Notes under the pieces: model-generated
Seen by the model: the letters and a program-made list of their open reading frames with translations, nothing else
What the model was told of the DNA's origin: nothing
Database searches by the model: none
NCBI RefSeq assembly: GCF_014203645.1
Contig: NZ_JACHJL010000013.1
Span: forward strand, 124,001-188,000
Direction of reading: 5' to 3'
DNA: 64,000 nt
Origin: Streptomyces zagrosensis
GTDB taxonomy: Bacteria; Actinomycetota; Actinomycetes; Streptomycetales; Streptomycetaceae
Program-made: the position numbers and the translations under genes
Shown: piece after piece, positions 26,049 through 33,225 of the stretch
Position numbering within the stretch: position 1 is the first letter of the stretch
How the letters are laid out: each line of letters opens with the position of its first letter

Positions 26049-27115
26049 GGGGTGCCCTCCAGAGGGTCGATGACCGTGGTGCAGCGCGCCCACCCGGCGG
26101 CTTCCACGGCCCGGGGGTGCGGTATCTCCACGGGTCGGGTGGCGGCGGTGGTGGGGTCGATGCCGTGCGCCGTGGTGAAGTCGTCGTCGTAGACGCTGCC
26201 GAGGTATCGCTGCGGGCCGTCGGGAAAGACGGTGGCCACGACGGCGCCCGGGTGGACGCGGGCAGCCCACGCGGCGACAAGCGCGACGGCACCGGTGCTC
26301 CACCCACCGCTGACGAAGCTGGACCGGGCTAGCCGACGGCAGGCGTCGGCGGACTCGGCGGGGCCGACCCAGTGCACCTCGTCGAAGGCGTGGTAGGCGA
26401 CGTTACGGGGGTGAATGCTGCTGCCGAGGCCGCGCATGAGCCGCGGTCTGGCGGGCTGGCCGAAGATGGTGGAGCCGGTGGCGTCCACGCCGATCAGCCG
26501 CAGCGCGGGCCAGTGGCGGCGCAGCGGCCCGATGATGCCGGCGCTGTGCCCGCCGGTGCCGACGCTGCACACCAGGATGTCCAGGTGGTCGAGTTGGACC
26601 GCGAGTTCGGCTGCGAGCGAGGCGTAGCCGGCGATGTTGTCCGGGTTGTTGTACTGGTCGGGCCAGTACGCGCCGGGCAGCCCGGCCAACACGTCCCGTA
26701 GCCGCGTGATGCGGGCCGCCTGCCAGCCGCCCTCGGGGGCGGGTCGCTCGACGATCTCCAGGCGGGCCCCGTAGGCGCGAAGCAACTGCCGCATGGACGT
26801 TTCGAGTTCGTTGTCGCAGACCAGTACCACGGGGTGCCCGAGGGCCTGTCCGGCGAAGGCCAGGCCGATGCCGAGGGTGCCCGATGTGGACTCCACCACG
26901 GGCGCGCCCGGGGCCAGTTCGCCGCGCTCCCTGGCGCCTAGCAGCATGGCGACGGCTGCCCGCGCCTTCATGCCGCCGGCGCCGAGTCCTTCGAGCTTGG
27001 CCCAGAAGCCGGGGTGCGGGCAGGGCAGTTCGGCCATGACGCGGGCCAGCGGGGTGCGGCCGAGCAGAGCGAGTAGTTCGTGGCCAGCGGCCGGAGCCAG
27101 CGTGGTGGTCGTCAA
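26045..27115 (-). CDS. PLP-dependent cysteine-synthase-family enzyme
   Basis: A 356-residue fold-type II PLP enzyme. The PLP lysine lies in GGMKARAAV and the phosphate loop is SVGTGGHSAG. The substrate loop is STSGTLGIG, where O-acetylserine sulfhydrylases have SGNTG, so a changed substrate is likely. Relatives in other pathways (SbnA, DdaA) make 2,3-diaminopropionate precursors from phosphoserine or O-acetylserine and glutamate, but no SbnB-like cyclodeaminase is nearby. The start is taken as TTG overlapping the preceding TGA (TTGA); a CTG one codon earlier is possible. There is no strong ribosome binding site, consistent with coupled translation. Confidence 0.85.
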   Translation of the reverse strand: MTTTTLAPAAGHELLALLGRTPLARVMAELPCPHPGFWAKLEGLGAGGMKARAAVAMLLGARERGELAPGAPVVESTSGTLGIGLAFAGQALGHPVVLVCDNELETSMRQLLRAYGARLEIVERPAPEGGWQAARITRLRDVLAGLPGAYWPDQYNNPDNIAGYASLAAELAVQLDHLDILVCSVGTGGHSAGIIGPLRRHWPALRLIGVDATGSTIFGQPARPRLMRGLGSSIHPRNVAYHAFDEVHWVGPAESADACRRLARSSFVSGGWSTGAVALVAAWAARVHPGAVVATVFPDGPQRYLGSVYDDDFTTAHGIDPTTAATRPVEIPHPRAVEAAGWARCTTVIDPLEGTP

Positions 27116-27936
27116 CAGGGCACCCCGTAGCGGTAGATGACTCCCGGACCACCGTCGAGCCAGAAGAACGGATACGGCTCGGCGCACACGGCGCTGACGC
27201 CCGCACCGATCAGTCGGGGCAAGATGGCGCTGCCGGTTTGGGCGAACATCACCAGCGGCTTGCCGTGACGTACGGCGTGCTGGCGCAGTTCCTCGAAGCT
27301 GCCGTTGCCCAGGGTCATGCCAGAGGCGAATATGGCGTCGCAGCCGTCGAGTTCGGCCGCCGCATCGGTGCGTATCTGCTCTCCCCATTCGGTGCTGCCG
27401 CCCTTGAGGTCACAGGGGACGTACCCGATGCCGCGCGCCCGTAGCGCCTCAAGGAGCGAGTTGACGACCCCGATGACCAACACGCGCTGCACGGACTCGG
27501 CGTTGACCAGGGCCGCTACGGCGCGGGCGCGGGCGCGCGACTTCTCCAGCGAGCTGCCGCTCGGCAGCGGGTAGGGGCGGGCGTCCGGGGCCGCTGCGTG
27601 CGGAAGGGCGTGGAGTAGGTAGGCGTCGAGTGCGGCTACACGCACGGCGGGCAGCGGATGGTCGAGCAAGGTGGCGATGTCGGCGCCGACACAGTCGTCG
27701 AGAGCGGCGGCCGGCAGGGTGCCGGGCTCGACGGCGCAGGAGCCGACTGCCTCGGCGAGGCGCAAACTCAGCACCTCGTTGCGGTAGCCGCCGCCGCGCC
27801 CCTGGTGCCGTACGGCCTGGGTAGTGGTGAAGGCGACGGAGACCTGCTGGGTTGCGGGGTCGGGCCCAAACTCCCCGGCGCGTACGCGGCGGAGCAAGTC
27901 GTCGTAGCCGCTGGCGGCGTGCAGCGTGATGCTCAT
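27112..27936 (-). CDS. DUF364-like Rossmann protein (putative heavy-metal chelation domain)
   Basis: A 274-residue soluble protein. The middle (VGADIATLLDHPLPAVRVAALDAYL, quoted in parts: VGADIATLLDH and AVRVAALDAYLLHAL) matches the helix that joins the two halves of DUF4213/DUF364 proteins. The C-terminal half has the Rossmann-like strand VQRVLVIGVVNSLLEAL, then DAIFASGMTLGNGSFEEL and PLVMFAQTGSAILPRLIGAG. Family members are annotated as putative heavy-metal chelation proteins; no reaction is established. A Cys-rich site is not seen, though several His and Asp residues are conserved-looking. The stop overlaps the PLP-enzyme start, and its ATG overlaps the ligase stop, so it is an integral part of the operon. 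Confidence 0.75.
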   Translation of the reverse strand: MSITLHAASGYDDLLRRVRAGEFGPDPATQQVSVAFTTTQAVRHQGRGGGYRNEVLSLRLAEAVGSCAVEPGTLPAAALDDCVGADIATLLDHPLPAVRVAALDAYLLHALPHAAAPDARPYPLPSGSSLEKSRARARAVAALVNAESVQRVLVIGVVNSLLEALRARGIGYVPCDLKGGSTEWGEQIRTDAAAELDGCDAIFASGMTLGNGSFEELRQHAVRHGKPLVMFAQTGSAILPRLIGAGVSAVCAEPYPFFWLDGGPGVIYRYGVPC

Positions 27937-29189
27937 CGGACCACCACCTTCGGGCGCAGCCCGGCGAGCAGGTCCTCGACACGGGCGCGGGCGCCGCTGC
28001 CATCGGGGTCGGCCGCCATGACGTGGCCGAGGTATTCGTTGTTGCTCCCGGCGGCCTTGACCGCCGTGCCCGGCGCTGCGAGCTGGACCTCCAAGACGCC
28101 GGGCTGGCCGCCGAGTTCGTCGCCGCCCTCGATGTCCTCAAGGACGCCGGCCGTGTCCGGCACCAGGAAGCCGATGGCGGCGCTGGCCAGGCCGGTGTCG
28201 CGGACCGTGAGATCCGGTGTCTTGCCCAGCGCCACGTCCACGAAGGCGGCGGCGAGATCGACGCCGGTGACGTGCCGGACGAGTTCGGTGATGCGGTTGC
28301 CGGCGGGCCGGGGGTTGACCTCAACGACGCGGGGGCCGTGCGCGGTGAGTTTGATCTCGGTATGCGCCACGACCTGGTCGAGCCCGAGCGCGGCCAGCGC
28401 CGCGACCGCGGTGTCGGCGGCGGTCGCTGTGGCCTCGGTGTCCAGCGCGGCGGGGAACATGTGGCCGGTCTCGATGAACGCCGGTGCCCCGCCGACGCTC
28501 TTGTCAGTGACGCCCACGACCTGGGTCTTGCCATCGAACGACACGGTTTCCACGCTGACTTCGGGCCCTTCGAGGAGCTCTTCGAGCAGCACCTGGGGGG
28601 CGCGTCGTTGGCCGCGTGCGTTGACGGGGAAGTCGGCGAGAGCCCGGTAGGCGCGGGAGAGGTCGCCCTCGTCGTCAACGCGCCGTACGAACATGCCCGC
28701 GCACAGATCGACCGGCTTGAGGACCAGCGGATAACCGATCTCTCGGGCGGCATCGGCCGCGGCTGCCCAGTCGGCGCACACGGCGAAGCGCGGCCCTGGC
28801 ACCTTTGCGGCTTGCAGCACGCGCCGGGTGGCGTCCTTGTGGCAGGCGTTCGCCACGGCGTCGGGCGAGGCGCCTGGCAGCTTGAGGCGGGCGGCGACCT
28901 CGGCAACGGCGGGCAGGTAGTAGTCGCAGGAGGTGAGGACACCGTCGAAGTTGAGGGCCGAGTGCAGCCGTTCCACCTGCGGCAACAGGGCGTTGAGGTC
29001 GTTGGTGTCGGCGGTGAGTACATGGCGCGCGCCGAGCAGCGGGTGGGCGACGCCCTCGGGGGCGTTGCGTAGGTAGTGGTGCAGGTCACGGGTGAGGAAT
29101 GTGAACTCGTGCCCGCTCTCCCGCACGGCGCGCGGCAGCAGCCGGCTCATGGACCCGACCCAGCTTTCGATCATCAGAAGGTGACCCAC
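27933..29189 (-). CDS. ATP-grasp ligase, amino-acid ligase type
   Basis: A 418-residue ATP-grasp enzyme. The GTG start is chosen because AAAGGAGAG lies directly upstream; an ATG 18 bp earlier has no ribosome binding site. The central fold carries YPLVLKPVDLCAGMFV (ATP-binding Lys), EELLEGPEVSVETV and the metal-binding EVNPRPAGNRI near residue 310. This is the pattern of L-amino-acid ligases and carnosine-synthase-like enzymes, which activate a carboxylate as acyl-phosphate and join it to an amine. First gene of the operon behind a Zur-like box. It probably forms the amide bond of a small peptide; the two substrates cannot be read from sequence. Confidence 0.88.
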   Translation of the reverse strand: MGHLLMIESWVGSMSRLLPRAVRESGHEFTFLTRDLHHYLRNAPEGVAHPLLGARHVLTADTNDLNALLPQVERLHSALNFDGVLTSCDYYLPAVAEVAARLKLPGASPDAVANACHKDATRRVLQAAKVPGPRFAVCADWAAAADAAREIGYPLVLKPVDLCAGMFVRRVDDEGDLSRAYRALADFPVNARGQRRAPQVLLEELLEGPEVSVETVSFDGKTQVVGVTDKSVGGAPAFIETGHMFPAALDTEATATAADTAVAALAALGLDQVVAHTEIKLTAHGPRVVEVNPRPAGNRITELVRHVTGVDLAAAFVDVALGKTPDLTVRDTGLASAAIGFLVPDTAGVLEDIEGGDELGGQPGVLEVQLAAPGTAVKAAGSNNEYLGHVMAADPDGSGARARVEDLLAGLRPKVVVR

Positions 29190-29275
29190 AACTCTCCTTT
29201 TTGCCATGACGCACTGGGGCCCGGGCACACCGAGGAGAGTCCTCCGGCGACCGGGACCGTGTTGACCGGAGGCAC

Positions 29276-29304
29276 ACGCTACCGATAATCATTTTCATTG
29301 TCAT
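29276..29304 (-). promoter_or_regulatory. Promoter with Zur-like (Fur-family) operator
   Basis: On the minus strand ATGACA (-35, 29299-29304) and TAGCGT (-10, 29276-29281) are 17 bp apart. The spacer holds TGAAAATGATTATCG (29283-29297), which fits the 7-1-7 inverted repeat of streptomycete Zur boxes (TGAAAATGATTTTCA as I recall it) at 13 of 15 positions. The wider AT-rich block also resembles a Fur-type hexamer array. It is the only such block in a very GC-rich gap between two divergent genes. The IdeR/DmdR iron box (TTAGGTTAGGCTAACC-like) is absent. Zinc control of the ligase operon, and perhaps the divergent peptidase, is inferred. Confidence 0.6.
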
Positions 29305-29323
29305 CTGACTGAACCACTTATGT

Positions 29324-31012
29324 TTGATTGCGAGCTTCGCCGTGCCCGAAACCTTCCCGACCACGGCCGCCGGTGCGCCAACCACCGCTGGCCACGTCAG
29401 AACCAACCGCAGCCGAGCCGCCGCTCTGGGCGCTCTCATGGCAAGCGCCATAACCCTCGCGCCAGCCCTCCCACTCCCCCCGGCCCACGCCGCGGCGACC
29501 GGGGCCAGCACGACCTCAGCCCGGACGACACCAGCCGGCTCGCACGGCATACCCGATATACCCGATATAGCCGGCATAGCAGACTCGCCCGGCTCATCCG
29601 GCTCGCTCGACTCGCCCGACTCGCCTGGGGGCATCGACTTCGGGGACTGCCCCGCCTCCGTGCCCGCCCCGCCCGGCGCCGAACGAGTCGAGTGCGGCAC
29701 GGTGCGCGTGCCGCTGGACTGGGCCCGCCCCGCCGGGCCGCAACTCCACATCGCCGTCTCCCGGGTCCGCGCATCGGGCACCTCCGCCGAACGGCGCGGT
29801 GCACTCCTCGTCAACCCGGGCGGCCCCGGCGGCTCCGGGCTGCCCTACGCGGTGACCAAACGCGCCAAGCTCCCTGAGCAGGTGCGGCGCGCGTACGACG
29901 TGATCGGCTTCGACCCTCGCGGCGTGGGCCACAGTGCCCCCGCCAACTGCGGCCCCATGGGTGGCCTCTTCGAAGACTCCGGCACCGACCCGCTACCCAA
30001 GGACACCGACTCCGAGCGACGCCACCTCGCCTCGCTGCGCCAACTGGCACGGGACTGCGCCACCGGCGCGGGCAAGGCGCTGCGCCACCTGTCCACCGAG
30101 GCAACGGCACGCGACATGGACGCGATACGCGCCGCGCTCGGTGAGCGCCGAACGCACTTCCTCGGCGTCTCCTACGGGAGTTACCTGGGCGCTGCGTATG
30201 CGGCGCTCTTCCCTGAGCGCACCGGCCGGATGGTGCTGGACAGCGTTGTCGGCCCCTGGGGCTGGCATGACTTCGACCTCCGTCAGGCTCGGGCCCTGGT
30301 GCGGCAGCGCGAGGTGCTCTTCGGCTGGCTGGCCCGCGACCCGGAACGGTACGGGCTCGGCGCTACGGCCACTGAGGTGCGCGCGTCCTATCAGCGCGTA
30401 CGCGATGGCCTCGCGGCCCGGCCGGTGGACGGCTTCGGCCCGGCCGCATTCGACCGCGCGGTCTACCGGGCGCTCGGCCGCACCGAGCGTTGGGCTCCGC
30501 TCGGCGACGGCCTGCGCGACTACCTACGGGCTGGCAACGTTGCCAGCCTGCGACCCAAGGAGTCGTTCGACGGCGCATCCTCGCGCAACTACGAGGCGGC
30601 CAACCGCATCGTGAAGTGCGCGGACGGCCCAGGCCCGAGCCCACGCCGGGTCATATCGGACATTCGCGCACTGCGGCGGCTCGATCCCCAGCCCCTGCTG
30701 ACCGGTCTTGAGGCGACGGCCTGCGCGTACTGGCACCACCACCCGCGCCAGCGCACCCCACTCGGTAGCCGCAACGCGGCGCCCGCGCTCCTTGTGGCCA
30801 GTGAGCACGACCCGGTCACTCCGCTGGAAGGGGCCAGGCAACTGGCAACCCGCATGCCGGGTTCCCGCCTGATCACCTTGCGGAACGACTACTCCCACGG
30901 CGTCTTCGCCAGCCGCGGCAACCCCTGCGTGGACCGGGCCACGGCGGCATATCTCCTCACCGGCGCCCTCCCCACCCCCGGCCTGACCTGCGAGGGCCCC
31001 GGCCTGCCATAG
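29324..31012 (+). CDS. Secreted alpha/beta-hydrolase, tripeptidyl-aminopeptidase type
   Basis: About 560 residues. A signal peptide is visible (RSRAAALGALMASAITLAP, then PAHAAA). A Ser/Asp/Pro/Gly/Ile-rich linker follows with PDIPDIAGI and SPGSSGS repeats. The S33-type hydrolase core has oxyanion element NPGGPGGSG, nucleophile GVSYGSYLG, acid in ASEHDPVTP and His in NDYSHGVF. The C-terminal TAP-like domain is typical of Streptomyces SlpD/tripeptidyl aminopeptidases, which clip N-terminal peptides outside the cell. The start is uncertain: TTG here, or GTG at 29342; neither has a good ribosome binding site. It shares the Zur-like box region with the divergent ligase operon. Confidence 0.85.
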   Translation: MIASFAVPETFPTTAAGAPTTAGHVRTNRSRAAALGALMASAITLAPALPLPPAHAAATGASTTSARTTPAGSHGIPDIPDIAGIADSPGSSGSLDSPDSPGGIDFGDCPASVPAPPGAERVECGTVRVPLDWARPAGPQLHIAVSRVRASGTSAERRGALLVNPGGPGGSGLPYAVTKRAKLPEQVRRAYDVIGFDPRGVGHSAPANCGPMGGLFEDSGTDPLPKDTDSERRHLASLRQLARDCATGAGKALRHLSTEATARDMDAIRAALGERRTHFLGVSYGSYLGAAYAALFPERTGRMVLDSVVGPWGWHDFDLRQARALVRQREVLFGWLARDPERYGLGATATEVRASYQRVRDGLAARPVDGFGPAAFDRAVYRALGRTERWAPLGDGLRDYLRAGNVASLRPKESFDGASSRNYEAANRIVKCADGPGPSPRRVISDIRALRRLDPQPLLTGLEATACAYWHHHPRQRTPLGSRNAAPALLVASEHDPVTPLEGARQLATRMPGSRLITLRNDYSHGVFASRGNPCVDRATAAYLLTGALPTPGLTCEGPGLP

Positions 31013-31239
31013 CACGCGGTGCCCCGGGCCGGCACGCTGTGCAGCGCGCCGACCCGGGCGGGCACGCGGCGCGTCGGGCCCGCGCATGCACTCGGCGCCG
31101 CCGTACCGGCCACCCGCGGCAGTCGGCCACTCGGGGCGCGGGCGACACGCGGTCGCTGCGGGAAGCGGGGTCGTTCTGCGCCTCGGGATGGTACGGATGA
31201 GCTACTCCCGCAGCAGGACAGGCGCAAGGAGAGTGCGGC

Positions 31240-32694
31240 ATGGAGTGGTTCACCGCGGGCGACTACTGGTGGAGCCGACTGGCCTTCCAACGCACCCTGG
31301 CCGCTCTCTACCTGACGGCATTCCTCGTGGCGGCCTCACAGTTCCGGGCGTTGCTCGGCGAGCATGGGCTGACGCCCGTGCCGCGGTTCGTGGCACGGGT
31401 GCCGTTCCGCTCCGCTCCGAGCCTCTTCCAGCTCCACTATTCCGACCGGTTCTTCGCCGCCATCGCCTGGCTGGGCGTAGCGCTTTCGGCAGCCGTGCTG
31501 GTCGGGGCCGCCGACGCCGTGCCACTGTGGGCGGCCGTACTGATGTGGATCGGACTGTGGGCGCTGTATCTGTCCATCGTCAACGTCGGCCAGACCTGGT
31601 ACGGATTCGGCTGGGAGTCGCTGCTCCTTGAGGCCGGATTTCTGGCGATCTTCCTCGGCAACGCGCGCACCGATCCGCCGGTCCTTGTGCTGTGGCTGGT
31701 GCGCTGGCTTTTGTTCCGGGTGGAATTCGGCGCCGGCCTGATCAAGATCCGGGGGGACCGCTGTTGGCGCGAGTTGACCTGCCTGGACTTCCACCACGAG
31801 ACCCAGCCCATGCCGGGCCCGCTGAGCTGGTTTTTCCACCGGCTGCCCACACCCCTGCACCGGGTGGAGACGGCGGCCAACCATGTGGTGCAACTCATCG
31901 TCCCCTTTGCGCTGTTCACCCCGCAGCCGGTGGCCACCGTCGCCGCGCTGACCATCGTCGTCACGCAGCTATGGCTGGTGCTGTCGGGCAACTTCGCCTG
32001 GCTGAACTGGATCACCGTCGCCTTGGCGCTGTCCGTCGTCGATGGACGCCTGATCGGCGATCTGGCGGGGCTGTCCGACCCGGCGGAGCGAGGCGGGCCA
32101 CCGGTGTGGTTCGCCGTGATCGTGATTGCCGCGACGGCGTTGGTGCTGGTGTTGAGTTACTGGCCAGCGCGCAATCTGATCGTTAAACAGCAGCGCATGA
32201 ACGCCTCGTTCAACTCCCTGCACATCGCGGGCGCCTACGGTGCCTTCGGCAGCGTCAACCGGCATCGGCACGAGCTGATCATCGAGGGCACCAACGTCCA
32301 GCCCGTCACCGCCGACGACGCCGCGTGGCAGGAGTACGGCTTCTACGGCAAGCCGGGCGACGTACGCCGGATGCCGCGGCAGTGGGCACCCTGGCACTGG
32401 AGGCTCGATTGGATGCTCTGGTTCGTGGCCCTGTCCCCCGCCTACGGGCGCTCCTGGTTCGACGGCTTCATCGAACGACTCCTCATGAACGACCCGGACA
32501 CCATGAGGCTCATCCGCGACAATCCGTTTCCGGACCAGCCGCCTACGCATATCCGTGTCCGCCTGTACCGCTATCGCTTCACCACCTGGCACGAACTCCG
32601 CGAAACCGGCGCCTGGTGGCATCGGACGTACGTACGCGACGTGTCTCCCCCTGTGCGCCTGGGGCCGGAAACGAGTCCGCACACTTCCACGTAA
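31240..32694 (+). CDS. Lipase maturation factor-like membrane protein
   Basis: A 484-residue protein with about eight membrane helices and a soluble C-terminal region. The order matches the lipase maturation factor family (PF06762): helices, then VNVGQTWYGFGWESLLLEAG and FRVEFGAGLIKIRGDRCW, the latter being the HTTM-type loop. A C-terminal block contains YEFYG-type YGFYGKPGDV and APWHWRLDWMLW. In animals the family helps lipases fold in the ER; the role in bacteria is not established. AAGGAGAG lies 6 bp before the ATG. It stands alone on the plus strand; the 227 bp before it contain no recognised signal. Confidence 0.88.
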   Translation: MEWFTAGDYWWSRLAFQRTLAALYLTAFLVAASQFRALLGEHGLTPVPRFVARVPFRSAPSLFQLHYSDRFFAAIAWLGVALSAAVLVGAADAVPLWAAVLMWIGLWALYLSIVNVGQTWYGFGWESLLLEAGFLAIFLGNARTDPPVLVLWLVRWLLFRVEFGAGLIKIRGDRCWRELTCLDFHHETQPMPGPLSWFFHRLPTPLHRVETAANHVVQLIVPFALFTPQPVATVAALTIVVTQLWLVLSGNFAWLNWITVALALSVVDGRLIGDLAGLSDPAERGGPPVWFAVIVIAATALVLVLSYWPARNLIVKQQRMNASFNSLHIAGAYGAFGSVNRHRHELIIEGTNVQPVTADDAAWQEYGFYGKPGDVRRMPRQWAPWHWRLDWMLWFVALSPAYGRSWFDGFIERLLMNDPDTMRLIRDNPFPDQPPTHIRVRLYRYRFTTWHELRETGAWWHRTYVRDVSPPVRLGPETSPHTST

Positions 32695-32760
32695 GGTGCG
32701 TGAACTTCCCCTAACTACCCCTCAGCCACGGGAAAGCCGAGGAGGTTAAACGTCACCTGA

Positions 32761-33042
32761 TCAGCCGCGTGCCAGCTCCTTGACCATCACCGCAAAGACC
32801 GGTGAGTCCTCGAACGGTTTTTGCTCACCAACCTTTCCGTATCCCCAGCTCTCGTACAGACGCACGACCTTGGGATGCGTGACATCGACAAGCAGCGTGG
32901 ACCGTGCCTCCTGTCGGCACGCCCCGATCAGCGCTTCGTGGAGTCGAGTTGAGACGCCCTGCTTACGCCAGGGCGGGAGCACCATCAGCTCCGACAGGGC
33001 AAAGCTCGGGGCATCCCCATATCCTGTGCGGTCGAATCCTCG
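32761..33042 (-). pseudogene. GNAT acetyltransferase fragment, N-terminus lost
   Basis: Only the C-terminal half of a GNAT domain is present: FALSELMVLPPWRKQGVSTR (motif A, acetyl-CoA loop), then STLLVDVTHPKVVRLYESWGYGKVG (split: STLLVDVTHPKVV and LYESWGYGKVG) and a final strand. About 90 N-terminal residues are missing. Upstream of GYGDAP the minus-strand frame runs antisense through another gene's coding DNA, so the frame remains open but is no longer GNAT sequence. The break coincides with the start of a truncated gene on the other strand, so one deletion probably removed both 5' parts. Confidence 0.75.
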
Positions 33043-33225
33043 CTCAAGCACTACGCCGCCACTATGGGTCTCGCCTACTTCGCCGCTGACTTCATCGTCC
33101 AACCCTGCGGGGAGTGGATCTTCCTGGAGGCCAATCCGTCCGGCCAGTGGGCGTGGGCCAACTCCCCCGACCTCCCCCTGGCCACCGAAATTTCCCGAAC
33201 CCTGGAGGACTGGTGTCAAACGTGA
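33043..33225 (+). pseudogene. C-terminal fragment of a graspetide ATP-grasp maturase (TgmB-like)
   Basis: About 60 codons remain in frame with the following methyltransferase start: LKHYAATMGLAYFAADFIV, then WIFLEANPSGQWAW and a closing helix. The FLEANPSGQW motif holds the metal-binding Glu/Asn of ATP-grasp ligases and is characteristic of MvdD/TgmB-type maturases of omega-ester peptides. The catalytic N-terminal and central domains (about 270 residues) and any precursor-peptide gene are gone. The stop overlaps the methyltransferase GTG, as in intact tgmB-tgmC pairs. Confidence 0.75.

Noticed and set aside
29276..29304. Iron-box (IdeR/DmdR) reading of the AT-rich block
   Set aside because: The TTAGGTTAGGCTAACC-type pattern is absent; the block fits a Zur/Fur-type repeat better.
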